64,000 bases of DNA, from assembly GCA_947489085.1 (NCBI GenBank), contig CANLCJ010000018.1, positions 19,286-83,285 of the forward strand, in the 5' to 3' direction. Under the pieces are notes generated by a model. That model had not been told where the DNA came from and did no database searches. It was given only the letters and a program-made list of their open reading frames with translations. Shown here one piece after another: positions 20,700 to 31,161 of the stretch. Made by a program: the position numbers and the translations under genes. Source of the DNA: an uncultured Flavobacteriaceae bacterium (GTDB lineage Bacteria > Bacteroidota > Bacteroidia > Flavobacteriales > Flavobacteriaceae). Every line of letters begins with the position of its first letter. Within the stretch, counting starts at the first letter, position 1.

Positions 20700-21425
20700 T
20701 TATTTTGACGATTTATAAATTGTGGCGACACCAAACGTTTGTGGAAAATCTTCAACATTAATAAACCCAATTTCTCGTAAAATATTGTTTAAAGCTTCCC
20801 CATAAGGAAAAACAGAAGCAGATTCGCATAAATATTTATAAGCACTCCTGTCCTTAGAGAAGGCTCTGCCTATTAAAGGCAATATGTTGTTGGTGTAAAA
20901 TTTATAACCTTGTTTGTATGGTGTTTTTATAGGTACAGAAGTTTCTAATATTACAAAAACGCCTCCAGGCTTAAGTATTCTTAAGATTTCCTTTAAGCCG
21001 TTTTTTAAATTCTCGAAATTTCTAACACCAAATGCCACAGTAATTGCATCGAAAGTATTATCCTCGAAAGGCATATTTTCAGAATCGCCTAAAACCATTT
21101 CAATTTTAGAGGAAAGGCCCTTTTTGTTAATTTTAGTTTTACCAATTTCTAACATGCCACTACTAATGTCGAGGCCTATAATTTTTTTAGCATTGGTATT
21201 TGCCATCGCAATCGCTAAATCTCCTGTTCCAGTAGCAATATCTAGGATGTTTTCTGGTTGAGAAGCTCCCACAAGCGCAACAACTTTTTTCCGCCATTTA
21301 ATATCTATGCCAAAGGAAATAACACGATTTAAACCATCATAATCTCCAGAAATGGTGTCGAACATTTTAGTAACCTGCTCTTTTTTGCTAAGGTCGCTAT
21401 CTTTATAAGGTTTTATTTTAGACAA
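20700..21425 (-). CDS. ubiE: Demethylmenaquinone/ubiquinone methyltransferase
   Basis: [50 protein letters not shown]. Confidence 0.95.
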   Translation of the reverse strand: MSKIKPYKDSDLSKKEQVTKMFDTISGDYDGLNRVISFGIDIKWRKKVVALVGASQPENILDIATGTGDLAIAMANTNAKKIIGLDISSGMLEIGKTKINKKGLSSKIEMVLGDSENMPFEDNTFDAITVAFGVRNFENLKNGLKEILRILKPGGVFVILETSVPIKTPYKQGYKFYTNNILPLIGRAFSKDRSAYKYLCESASVFPYGEALNNILREIGFINVEDFPQTFGVATIYKSSK

Positions 21426-21544
21426 ACTGCTAATTTTTACGCAAACTTACATATTTATATTATTTCTACCTAAAGAAAGCCCGCATGTAAGCCTTAGAGA
21501 AATTATAAACGTAACAAATTAATATCCCGATATTTATTTTATAG

Positions 21545-21552
21545 TATCTTTG
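21545..21552 (+). promoter_or_regulatory. Bacteroidota -7 box (TAnnTTTG) upstream of trkA
   Basis: TATCTTTG 25 bp before the refined trkA ATG (21577). Confidence 0.5.
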
Positions 21553-21576
21553 CACTTCTTTTATCACGGTAAAACA

Positions 21577-22926
21577 ATGAAAATAATAATTGCTGGAGCT
21601 GGTGAAGTTGGATTTCATTTAGCAAAATTATTGTCCTACGAATCTCAGGAAATTACTTTAATAGACATAAACAAGGACAGCTTAACGTACGCTGATACGC
21701 ATTTAGATATAAGGGTGGTACGTGGCGATGCAACTTCTATAGCAATATTAAAAGAAGGTAGGGTAGATAATTGCGACCTGCTCATTTCTGTAACAGCGTC
21801 TGAAACTACAAATATTACAGTTTGTGTTTTAGCAAAGCAGCTTGGTGCAAAACGCACAATAGCACGTATTTCTAACACTGAATTTATAAATTATAAAGAT
21901 GAGGTTGGTTTTACACGTTTTGGAATAGACGAGCTGATTTCGCCAGAAGCCTTAGCGGCATCAGAGATTGAATTGTCTCTACGCCAATCTTCTTTTAGTG
22001 ATACTTATGAGTTTGAGCAAGGAGCACTTACCATGGCAGGTTTAACCCTGTCTAAGTCGGCCTCTTTTGTTGGTAAAACGGTAAAAGAAGCGGCTAAAAT
22101 ATTTCCAGAAATTCATTTTATACCTATTGCCATACAGCGTAAAGGCACGCACTTTACGTTAATACCTAGGGGCGATACTGTTTTTCAAGAAGGTGATAAT
22201 GTTGTTTTTATTACGTCTGAAGGTGGAGGAGAAGAACTCTGTAGGCTTACGGGAAAGGCAAACGCAGCCATTAAGTATGTGATGATTCTCGGTGGAACAG
22301 AAATTGGTTTTAAAGCGGCCAGAGATTTATCCAAAAAAGGATTTAGAGTTAAATTACTGGAAGGCGATAAAGAACGCGCGTTCGATATTGCAGACCAATT
22401 GCCTGAAGTTTTGGTGATTAAAAGTGATGGCAGAAATGTAGATGTTTTAGAGGAAGAAAATTTAGGAGGTATGGACGCTTTTATAGCAGTTGGCGATAAC
22501 TCTGAAACAAACATTATGTCTTGTTTAGTAGCCAAGTCTAAAGGCGTAGAAAAATCTATTGCACTTGTTGAAAATATGGATTATTTTGAATTGTCTCATT
22601 CCATAGGCATAGATACTTTAATTAATAAAAAATTACTAGCGGCGAATAGCATTTTTAGATACATAAGAAAAGGTGAGGTTTTAGCTATGACCAAGCTTAG
22701 CAATATGAATGCTGAGTTGCTGGAATTTGAAGTAAAATCGACATCTGCCATTTGTAACAAGCTTATTAAAAATGTAGACTTTCCGCGTTCTGCAATAATT
22801 GGAGGCGTTATAAGAGGAGATGTAGGCTACATTGCCTTAGGTAATTTTAAAATACAAGAGGGCGATAAAATAGTAGTTTGCAGTTTGCTGCGTTCTATAA
22901 AAGGTGTGGAACAATTATTTCTTTAA
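21577..22926 (+). CDS. trkA: Trk potassium uptake NAD-binding subunit
   Basis: Two Rossmann repeats (IIIAGAGEVGFHLAKLLS; VMILGGTEIGFKAARDLS) with TrkA-C domains. Confidence 0.95.
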   Translation: MKIIIAGAGEVGFHLAKLLSYESQEITLIDINKDSLTYADTHLDIRVVRGDATSIAILKEGRVDNCDLLISVTASETTNITVCVLAKQLGAKRTIARISNTEFINYKDEVGFTRFGIDELISPEALAASEIELSLRQSSFSDTYEFEQGALTMAGLTLSKSASFVGKTVKEAAKIFPEIHFIPIAIQRKGTHFTLIPRGDTVFQEGDNVVFITSEGGGEELCRLTGKANAAIKYVMILGGTEIGFKAARDLSKKGFRVKLLEGDKERAFDIADQLPEVLVIKSDGRNVDVLEEENLGGMDAFIAVGDNSETNIMSCLVAKSKGVEKSIALVENMDYFELSHSIGIDTLINKKLLAANSIFRYIRKGEVLAMTKLSNMNAELLEFEVKSTSAICNKLIKNVDFPRSAIIGGVIRGDVGYIALGNFKIQEGDKIVVCSLLRSIKGVEQLFL

Positions 22927-22938
22927 CGTCTACCCATT

Positions 22939-24432
22939 ATGAAACTTAACTACAAAATTATTTTTCACTTTTTAGGCCTACTCATTTTATTTAATGGGGG
23001 GTTCATGTTATTGTCTGCTTTAATAAGTTTGATTTATAGAGATGGCGTAACGGTTAGTTTGCTGGTAGCAGCTTTTATAACATTAACTTTAGGTGGGTTG
23101 TCTATGATTTTTACAAGAAACCCAACGAAAGAAATGAATAAGAGGGAAGGTTACATTGTAGTAGCTTTTGGTTGGGTTATTATGGCGCTTACAGGTGCAT
23201 TGCCCTATGTTGTAACAGGGAGTATACCTAGTTTTACAAATGCCTTTTTCGAAACCATGTCTGGTTACACCACTACTGGGGCTTCTATTTTAAATGATAT
23301 TGAAGCCATGCCAAAAGGTATTTTGTTTTGGAGAAGTTTAACACATTGGATAGGAGGTATGGGCATTATAGTGCTAGCCATTGCTATTTTACCATTATTA
23401 GGTATAGGCGGTATGCAAATGTTTGCAGCAGAAGCTCCTGGGCCAAGTGCCGATAAACTACACCCTAGAATCACAGATACAGCAAAACGCTTGTGGCTTA
23501 TTTATTTTGGCTTTACAGCAGCGCAAACCTTATTGTTAAATGTAGCTGGAATGTCTTTTTTCGATGCGATAAACCATGCCCTGTGTACTGTGTCCACTGG
23601 TGGATTTTCAACAAAAAATGCAAGTGTTGCTTACTGGAATGGCGAGCCAATTATTCAGTATATTATCATTCTATTTATGTTTTTAGCAGGTACGAATTTC
23701 GTACTAAGCTATTTTGCATTTAAGGGTAAAATACAAAAAGCGTTACAAGACGAAGAGTTTAAACTCTACTTTAAATTTGTAGCCATTTTTACAGCTATAG
23801 CAGCATTACTTATTTATTTTAGAGCAGATATTTCATTATCGTCCATAGATCATCCAATGGTTTGGGGAGAAGGCGAAAGTGCATTTAGGCATGCTTTGTT
23901 TCAAGTACTAGCAATTATTACAACAACAGGTTTTGTAACGGCAGATTATACGTTATGGACACCCTTTTTGGTTGTTTTCTTTTTTGGTTTAATGTTTTTA
24001 GGCGGATCGGCAGGAAGTACCTCTGGAGGTGTTAAAGTTGTGCGCCATCTTATACTTATCAAAAATGGGTTTTTAGAATTTAAACGGGCATTGCACCCTA
24101 GCGCTATCGTGCCAGTACGTTATAATAAAAAGGCAATCTCTGGCGATATTGTATTTAATATTTTAGGTTTTTTTATTCTTTACATGTTGTCTTTTATTAT
24201 AGGAGCCTTAGTGTTTTCCATGTTCGAGTTAGATTTTGATGCTTCTGTAGGTTTAGCAGCATCGAGTTTAGGAAATGTAGGACCTGCTTTGGGCGATTTT
24301 GGACCTGTAAATAACTATGCTGCCTTGCCAGCTTTGGCACAATGGTGGGCTTCTTTTTTAATGCTTATCGGTCGTTTAGAATTGTTTACGGTTTTAGTAT
24401 TGTTTACACCTTTCTTTTGGAGACACCGTTAA
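22939..24432 (+). CDS. trkH: Trk potassium transporter membrane subunit
   Basis: TTGAS, HWIGGMGIIVLAIAILP, CTVSTGGFST, LGGSAGSTSGGVKVVR filter and pore motifs. Confidence 0.95.
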   Translation: MKLNYKIIFHFLGLLILFNGGFMLLSALISLIYRDGVTVSLLVAAFITLTLGGLSMIFTRNPTKEMNKREGYIVVAFGWVIMALTGALPYVVTGSIPSFTNAFFETMSGYTTTGASILNDIEAMPKGILFWRSLTHWIGGMGIIVLAIAILPLLGIGGMQMFAAEAPGPSADKLHPRITDTAKRLWLIYFGFTAAQTLLLNVAGMSFFDAINHALCTVSTGGFSTKNASVAYWNGEPIIQYIIILFMFLAGTNFVLSYFAFKGKIQKALQDEEFKLYFKFVAIFTAIAALLIYFRADISLSSIDHPMVWGEGESAFRHALFQVLAIITTTGFVTADYTLWTPFLVVFFFGLMFLGGSAGSTSGGVKVVRHLILIKNGFLEFKRALHPSAIVPVRYNKKAISGDIVFNILGFFILYMLSFIIGALVFSMFELDFDASVGLAASSLGNVGPALGDFGPVNNYAALPALAQWWASFLMLIGRLELFTVLVLFTPFFWRHR

Positions 24433-24590
24433 AACAGATAATGTTTTAAGAGTTACATTTAAGGTTGTTTTCTAGTAAGCATACACGAGGTGTACACATG
24501 TTTTAATACTGTTCCACAAGAAGAATTTTGATGTAAAATGGTGCTGTTACGCGTTATAAAATGATGTAAATGGCAAGAAAACTCTAATGC

Positions 24591-25583
24591 CTAGTTTAAT
24601 CTTTCAAAATGGTAGATGATGTCGTTTTGAGAAACGTTGAAAAATTTACAATTCGAATAGTGTACGAATTGATAAGGTGCGTCATAATTAAACGAACTGT
24701 TGTTTATGGCATATAAAGCATCGCAATCTACACTGCCAAAGGGTGAGATGCGTCTGTAGCGGTAAACCTCTTTAGAGTCTGTTTTATAAAGCTCGAACCA
24801 AGCCCCAGATCCAATACCAGATAGCCATTGTGCTTTAGCATCTAATCCTTTAACAGGAGCAGGTTCTATATTTCCAATAAAATTGGGTTTATGGTCTTTA
24901 AGTGTATCGAAAAAGCAACGCAAGTTTTCTTGAGTTTGAGTGCCATGATACGATGCGATTTCTCCAGTATCTGAAACTTCAAATATACTATCAGCATCGG
25001 TAGACAATATGGCATTACCTACAGTACTAGGGGTAAACCATTTCGATTTAATTAAGTCTTTTTGTTTTTTTGTATCTGTAATACCAGCTATTAAGGTATC
25101 TGTTACAAATCGAGAACAATTGCACGCATCTGCTTTAAAAGCTGCGTAGTTTACAAAATGTTGGTTTTGCAAATCTGTAATGTACTGCTTTGCCTTTTCG
25201 TAATTAAAAGCAGAACAAACCGAAGCAACCATTCTTCCTTCTCCGTGTGTAATTTTTGGATGTGTAGCTAAAAAAACTAGAATTTCATTTAAATTTAAAA
25301 TCGTATTGTTTTTAATTTCAGCTTTTAAAGGGAGGTTCAATTCATTATCAGTATCTTGACCTCTTACCCTGCCATAAGGTTCTGGTGTAATGTAGCGTCC
25401 AAAATCGTAATATTCTAATATGCCTGTAGCTTTATCTATAAGTACTAAAGCGGCATGACCAGCTCGTACATAGTTTTTTTTGCCTATACCAATTAAGCGT
25501 AAAAGCGGCGAGTACCATTCGTCTGCAACTTTTACAATAGTATCGGGGTATGCTAAAGATAAAATGATGCCTGTATTACTCAT
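24591..25583 (-). CDS. Conserved hypothetical protein (DUF6695-like)
   Basis: Long ORF with AGHAALVLID...DACNCSRFVTDTL; start refined to MSNTGIIL. Confidence 0.6.
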   Translation of the reverse strand: MSNTGIILSLAYPDTIVKVADEWYSPLLRLIGIGKKNYVRAGHAALVLIDKATGILEYYDFGRYITPEPYGRVRGQDTDNELNLPLKAEIKNNTILNLNEILVFLATHPKITHGEGRMVASVCSAFNYEKAKQYITDLQNQHFVNYAAFKADACNCSRFVTDTLIAGITDTKKQKDLIKSKWFTPSTVGNAILSTDADSIFEVSDTGEIASYHGTQTQENLRCFFDTLKDHKPNFIGNIEPAPVKGLDAKAQWLSGIGSGAWFELYKTDSKEVYRYRRISPFGSVDCDALYAINNSSFNYDAPYQFVHYSNCKFFNVSQNDIIYHFERLN

Positions 25584-26301
25584 TAATTGCAGAAGAGACC
25601 TTGAACGTTTTTGTGGAAACAACTTTGCTCTGTAAACTTTCGTAACGCATTTCTACATCATCGCTGTTTTTTTCTACCTGTGTTATGCTAGTTGTTTTTA
25701 CAAAACCTCTATTCATAACAACACCATAATCTAGGTTTTCTCCTCCTGCGGTTTTATGGAAATTTAATAGCGAAGGCGCATTTAGCATGGTATCCTCTTT
25801 AAAGGCATTAAACCATTGCAAGCGTTCTTCCCGCATCTTGGCATTGTACAGTGTTGCAGAAGACCAAATTTTAGGTTCTAAGGGCAATGGCGTAAAATGT
25901 TTTGCATCTCCGTCCCAAACTAATTCGAAAAACTTTAAATCATCGTTCCAATCAGCAATAACAATAGTAAAAGGTTCTATTTCTGTAAAATCATAATCCA
26001 TTATAGTTTGTACAATATCATCTGCTACCATAAGGTCTTTAGATACAATACCTCTACTTAAACGGTATGAAGGTTTACGTTGGTGAATTTCGAACCCGCC
26101 GTTTAAAACACAAACTACGCGTTTTTTTTCGCTAACCCCAACCCAAGTGCCTCCAGAGACCCCATCTTTAGGGAACAATATGTCTACATTATCTACGCTA
26201 TGAATATCTGGCGTGGAAGACAATCTGTTAGGAGCTTCATCCCTGTTGGATGTTAGTATAAAATCTTTTCCTCCTTTAGGAATTATTGTTACCGTACACA
26301 T
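25576..26301 (-). CDS. NRDE (TANGO2-like) family protein
   Basis: MCTVT...FILTSNRDEAPNR, GGTWVGVSEKKRVVCVLNGG. Confidence 0.9.
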   Translation of the reverse strand: MCTVTIIPKGGKDFILTSNRDEAPNRLSSTPDIHSVDNVDILFPKDGVSGGTWVGVSEKKRVVCVLNGGFEIHQRKPSYRLSRGIVSKDLMVADDIVQTIMDYDFTEIEPFTIVIADWNDDLKFFELVWDGDAKHFTPLPLEPKIWSSATLYNAKMREERLQWFNAFKEDTMLNAPSLLNFHKTAGGENLDYGVVMNRGFVKTTSITQVEKNSDDVEMRYESLQSKVVSTKTFKVSSAINE

Positions 26302-26393
26302 GTAAAAAGTCGTCTTTTTTAAGAGCGCAACTTACGAAAAAATAAATAAATTATAATGCGGTTTCTCCTCTAAAGATTAAAGGTATTAAAAAA

Positions 26394-26430
26394 AATAATT
26401 GTTGCCCTGAAGTAGAGGGCAACAATTATT
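26394..26430 (-). terminator. Intrinsic terminator of valS
   Basis: Perfect 15-bp stem aataattgttgccct / agggcaacaattatt with U-rich tail on the minus strand. Confidence 0.85.
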
Positions 26431-26478
26431 TTTATTTTTGAAATCCAGTGATGTATAGCGCTTTAGTTAAAATATGAG

Positions 26479-29115
26479 TTACGTGTTTAAGCTCGCTAAA
26501 CTTGTTTTTAAAGTCTCTATTTTTGCTAGGGCATCGGCCTCTTTTTTCTTTTCGCTCTCTACTACTTTCTCAGGAGCATTGTTTACAAAGCGCTCGTTAG
26601 ACAGTTTTTTTTGTACAGATTTTAAAAAGCCTTCGGTATATTGCAATTCTTCTGTAAGTTTTGCAATTTCAGCTTCTACATCTATAGCACCTTGCATGGG
26701 TATAAAATACTCGTTGGATTTAACACGGTAGGTAAGCGCACCTTCAACAGCAGTTTCCACATAAGTTACGGCATCTAGATTACCTAGTTTTGCAATTATA
26801 GCATCGAAACTAACGGTAGCTTTTTCATTATTTATTACAGAGAAAGGGATGGCGTCTTTAAACGCAATGTTTTTTTGTTTTCTTATGGTTCGTATACCTG
26901 ATATTACTTCAGAGGCAAACTCAAATCCTGAGATTAAGGCTGTGTTTACAGGTTTTGCTTCAGGCCACTTTGCAACGATTAAGGCTTCTTCTGGTTTGCG
27001 TTCTGCAATAAGCTGCCATAGTTCTTCGGTTAAGAAAGGCATAAAAGGGTGCAGTACTTTTAAGTTGGCTTCGAAAGCAGAGATAATCCCCTTAAAGGTT
27101 ACTGCATCTATTGGGTGTTGGTAAGCAGGCTTTGCAATTTCCAGTAACCATCCACAAAAATCATCGTAGATAAGTTTATAGATAACCATTAGAGCATCGC
27201 TTAAGCGGTATTTGCTAAAATGATCTTCAATTTCGGTTAATGCTTTTTGAAATTTTGCTTCGTACCAGTCTAAACCTACTCTTGCAGTTTCTGGTTGTAT
27301 AATACTGGAATCTACATCCCAACCTTTAACCAGTCTAAAAGCATTCCATATTTTGTTTCCAAATTGTTTGCCTTGTTGGCAGAGTGCTTCATCAAACATT
27401 AGGTCGTTACCCGCAGCACTACTTAGTAATAGCCCAACACGAACGCCATCTGCACTGTATGTATCAATTAATTTTAAAGCATCTGGCGAATTCCCCAGAG
27501 ACTTGCTCATTTTTCTACGCTGCTTATCTCTAACTAAACCAGTAAGATATACGTTTTTAAATGGTTTTTCAGCTTTAAATTCATATCCAGCTATAATCAT
27601 ACGTGCCACCCAAAAGAATAAAATATCTGGACCAGTAACAAGATCGTTAGTAGGGTAATAGTATTTTATTTCTTCGTTTTCTGGATTTCTAATACCATCG
27701 AAAACGCTCATTGGCCATAACCAAGATGAAAACCAGGTATCTAAAGCATCGCTATCTTGGCGTAAATCGGCAACTGTTAAATCGTTGTTTTTAGTGGCAT
27801 TTTTAGCTAGTGTTAGCGCATCTTCAGCATTTTCAGCAACTACAAAATCATTTTTACCATCGCCATAGAAGTAGGCAGGAATTTGCTGCCCCCATATAAG
27901 TTGTCTGGAAATATTCCAATCGCGAATATTTTCCATCCAGTGGCGGTATGTGTTTTCGAATTTTTTGGGAAACAATTTTATGCTGTCGTCTTCTAAAACT
28001 GCTTTAATAGCTGGTTTTACCAGATCTTCCATTTTTAAGAACCACTGGTCGCTTAAACGAGGTTCTATAACGGCTTTGGTGCGTTCTGATGTGCCTACTT
28101 TATTGGTATGCGTCTCTGTTTTTACCAAAACGCCTAAAGCGTTTAAAGCTTTAGCTACAGATTTTCTTGCTACAAAACGATCTTGGCCTTCAAATTCTAA
28201 ACCATAACTATTTAATGATGCATCTTCATGAAAGATATCTATTACCTCTAAATTATGCTTATCGCCTAAAACCTTATCATTTTCATCATGCGCAGGTGTT
28301 ACTTTTAAGCAGCCTGTACCAAATTCTAAATCTACATATTCATCTTCTATAATTGGAACTACACGGTTGCAAATAGGTACTATCGCTTTTTTACCTTTTA
28401 AATGCGTAAAACGTTCATCATTGGGGTTAATGCAAATGGCCGAATCTCCAAAAATAGTTTCTGGACGTGTTGTTGCCACCGTTAATACTTCTTCGCTATC
28501 TGCAATCTTATAGTTAATGTAATACAAATTGCCTTGACGCTCTTCATGAATCACTTCTTCATCAGACAATGTTGTTTTGGCTTCAGGATCCCAATTTACC
28601 ATGCGGTAGCCCCTGTAAATAAGTCCTTTGTTAAACAGATTAACAAAAACTTTTATTACAGCCTCAGACATATCGTCATCTAAAGTAAATTTAGTGCGAT
28701 CCCAGTCGCAAGAACAGCCTAATTTTTTAAGTTGTTCTAAAATTACGCCACCGTACTCTTCTGTCCAATCCCAAGCATGCTTTAAAAACTCTTCTCTAGA
28801 TAAATTATTTTTATCAATACCTTGTGCTTTTAATTTGGCAACAACCTTTGCTTCTGTGGCTATAGACGCGTGATCTGTACCGGGAACCCAACATGCATTT
28901 TTACCTAATAATCGTGCGCGGCGTACAAGTACATCTTGAATGGTATTGTTTAACATGTGCCCCATATGCAGTACACCAGTAACATTTGGCGGTGGTATAA
29001 CTATAGTATAGGGTTCTCTTTCATCTGGCGTAGAGCCAAAATAATTGTGAGACATCCAGTAATCATACCATTTATTTTCTACAGTACTAGCATCGTATTT
29101 AGATGGAATTTGCAT
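26479..29115 (-). CDS. valS: Valyl-tRNA synthetase
   Basis: PPPNVTGVLHMGHMLNNTIQD (HIGH), KMSKSLGNSPD (KMSKS), C-terminal coiled coil; start refined to MQIPSKYD. Confidence 0.97.
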   Translation of the reverse strand: MQIPSKYDASTVENKWYDYWMSHNYFGSTPDEREPYTIVIPPPNVTGVLHMGHMLNNTIQDVLVRRARLLGKNACWVPGTDHASIATEAKVVAKLKAQGIDKNNLSREEFLKHAWDWTEEYGGVILEQLKKLGCSCDWDRTKFTLDDDMSEAVIKVFVNLFNKGLIYRGYRMVNWDPEAKTTLSDEEVIHEERQGNLYYINYKIADSEEVLTVATTRPETIFGDSAICINPNDERFTHLKGKKAIVPICNRVVPIIEDEYVDLEFGTGCLKVTPAHDENDKVLGDKHNLEVIDIFHEDASLNSYGLEFEGQDRFVARKSVAKALNALGVLVKTETHTNKVGTSERTKAVIEPRLSDQWFLKMEDLVKPAIKAVLEDDSIKLFPKKFENTYRHWMENIRDWNISRQLIWGQQIPAYFYGDGKNDFVVAENAEDALTLAKNATKNNDLTVADLRQDSDALDTWFSSWLWPMSVFDGIRNPENEEIKYYYPTNDLVTGPDILFFWVARMIIAGYEFKAEKPFKNVYLTGLVRDKQRRKMSKSLGNSPDALKLIDTYSADGVRVGLLLSSAAGNDLMFDEALCQQGKQFGNKIWNAFRLVKGWDVDSSIIQPETARVGLDWYEAKFQKALTEIEDHFSKYRLSDALMVIYKLIYDDFCGWLLEIAKPAYQHPIDAVTFKGIISAFEANLKVLHPFMPFLTEELWQLIAERKPEEALIVAKWPEAKPVNTALISGFEFASEVISGIRTIRKQKNIAFKDAIPFSVINNEKATVSFDAIIAKLGNLDAVTYVETAVEGALTYRVKSNEYFIPMQGAIDVEAEIAKLTEELQYTEGFLKSVQKKLSNERFVNNAPEKVVESEKKKEADALAKIETLKTSLASLNT

Positions 29116-29296
29116 CTTTGGAACAGTTTTTGTTTTAAAGATGCAAAAGTACTTATATTTCTTTTTCTGTGAAAGTTGATGAAGTTTAAAGATACAAGCC
29201 ATTAATATTTGAAAAAGGCTATTCATCTATAATTTTTGCAGATTGTGGAAAAAGTAACTATGTTTACATTAAATTAAAACCAATACATACAAAAAA

Positions 29297-29722
29297 ATGA
29301 AACATTTATTTACACTTTTATTTGTAGGGTTAATTAGCATTTCCCTTAATGCTCAAGACAAAGTAGCTAAAATAGAGTTTAAGGACACTACTATCGATTA
29401 TGGAACTATTGAGAAGGGTGCAAATGGAATACGCACATTTGAGTTTACCAATACAGGGGAAGCCCCGTTAATTATATCTCAAGTTAAATCTAGCTGTGGG
29501 TGCACAATACCTAAAAAACCTAAAGACCCTATTATGCCAGGGAAAACAGGAGAAATAGAGGTAAAGTATGATACTAACAGAGTTAATCCTATTAGAAAAA
29601 CAATAACAGTATTATCTAATGCAGATACGCCAACTGTGGCTTTAAAGATAAAAGGACTTGTTATAGACTCTGGTAAAAATAATGTACTAGAAAAAAAGGA
29701 CAAAAGTATAGTAGCCCACTAG
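29297..29722 (+). CDS. DUF1573-domain secreted protein
   Basis: Signal peptide; FEFTNTGEAPLIISQVKSSCGCTIPKKPKDPIMPGKTGEIEVKYDT. Confidence 0.9.
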   Translation: MKHLFTLLFVGLISISLNAQDKVAKIEFKDTTIDYGTIEKGANGIRTFEFTNTGEAPLIISQVKSSCGCTIPKKPKDPIMPGKTGEIEVKYDTNRVNPIRKTITVLSNADTPTVALKIKGLVIDSGKNNVLEKKDKSIVAH

Positions 29723-29743
29723 GCCTAAACACATACATCATCT

Positions 29744-29782
29744 AAATACCTCAATTAAAATCTATTTAATGGGGTATTTTTT
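29744..29782 (+). terminator. Probable terminator of the DUF1573 gene
   Basis: aaatacctc...ggggtattttttttg stem and T tract. Confidence 0.55.
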
Positions 29783-29970
29783 TTGTTTACATGCCGTTCA
29801 GTTTTGGTAAAGAAAACAATGTGTGTAATACACTCCTTTAATTTTGTAAATGAGAATGCTTAAAAGGGGTTTCTTTTTAGTTATAAGTAGGTTAACTAAC
29901 ATTTATAAACACTTTTTGAAAAACATATCATATAATTTTTGCAACTTTGCGCACCAATTATAAATTTTAG

Positions 29971-31161
29971 ATGCCAAAAATATCTCAAAAAGGGCTTAAT
30001 ATGCCCGAATCTCCAATACGAAAACTAGTGCCGTTCTCTGAACAAGCTGAGGCAGACGGTAAAACAGTTTATTACCTTAATATAGGGCAACCTGATATTA
30101 AAACTCCGGAGGCTGCCTTAAATGCAGTTAAAGAAAATACCATTGAGATTTTATCTTATTCACGTTCTGAAGGCTCTGATACTTACAGGAAAAAAATCGC
30201 TGACTATTACAATTATCATAATATAAATGTAGCGCATAACGATATTATTGTAACAACAGGTGCTAGTGAAGCTATTGCTTTTATTTTTGGAAGCATTATG
30301 GATCCAGATGATGAGGTTATTATTTGTGAGCCTTTTTATGCTAACTATATCGCTTTTGCAACAGCAACAAGCGTAAAAGTAAAACCAATAATCTCTAAAA
30401 TGGAAGATAATTTTGCATTACCTTCTGTTGCAGAATTTGAAAAGTTGATTACGCCCAAGACAAAGGCCATTATGATTTGTAATCCTGGAAATCCAACAGG
30501 ATACTTATACTCTAAAGAAGAAATAGAGCAATTAGCCGCTTTAGTTAAAAAACACGATTTGTTTTTAATCTCAGATGAGGTATACCGAGAGTTTACTTAT
30601 GATGGCTATTCGCATTACTCCATATTAGAGTTAGAAGGTATAGATGAGCACACTATAATGATAGATTCTGTTTCTAAGCGTTACAGCATGTGTGGAGCTA
30701 GAATAGGATGTTTGGTAACAAGAAATAAAACGATAAGAGAAACAGTTTTAAAGTTTGCTCAAGCACGTTTAAGTCCGCCAACGTATGCACAAATAGCAAG
30801 CGAGGCTGCATTAAGCACGCCGCAGAGTTATTTTGAAGATGTTAAGACGGAGTACATAGAGCGAAGAGATACTTTAATAGCAGAATTAAATACTATAGAA
30901 GGTGTAAAGGTAGCAGTTCCTAAAGGCGCGTTTTATTGTATTGTGGAACTGCCTATAAAAAATTCCGATCATTTTGCACAATGGCTTTTAGAATCTTTTA
31001 GTTTTGAAAACGAAACAGTTATGGTAGCACCTGCAGGAGGATTTTATTCAACTCCTGGTTTAGGTATAAACCAAATCAGGATTGCATACGTACTTAATAA
31101 AGAGCGTTTAATTAAAGCTGTAACAATTATAAGGGAGGCGCTCAAAGTTTATAACAATTAA
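29971..31161 (+). CDS. PLP-dependent class I aminotransferase (aspartate aminotransferase-like)
   Basis: NIGQPDIKTP, CNPGNPTGYLYS, SDEVYREFTYDG, DSVSKRYSMCGARIG. Confidence 0.93.
   Translation: MPKISQKGLNMPESPIRKLVPFSEQAEADGKTVYYLNIGQPDIKTPEAALNAVKENTIEILSYSRSEGSDTYRKKIADYYNYHNINVAHNDIIVTTGASEAIAFIFGSIMDPDDEVIICEPFYANYIAFATATSVKVKPIISKMEDNFALPSVAEFEKLITPKTKAIMICNPGNPTGYLYSKEEIEQLAALVKKHDLFLISDEVYREFTYDGYSHYSILELEGIDEHTIMIDSVSKRYSMCGARIGCLVTRNKTIRETVLKFAQARLSPPTYAQIASEAALSTPQSYFEDVKTEYIERRDTLIAELNTIEGVKVAVPKGAFYCIVELPIKNSDHFAQWLLESFSFENETVMVAPAGGFYSTPGLGINQIRIAYVLNKERLIKAVTIIREALKVYNN

Noticed and set aside
26474-29172. Multiple 60-100 aa plus-strand ORFs opposite valS
   Set aside because: Antisense frames of a strongly conserved synthetase; no recognisable domains.
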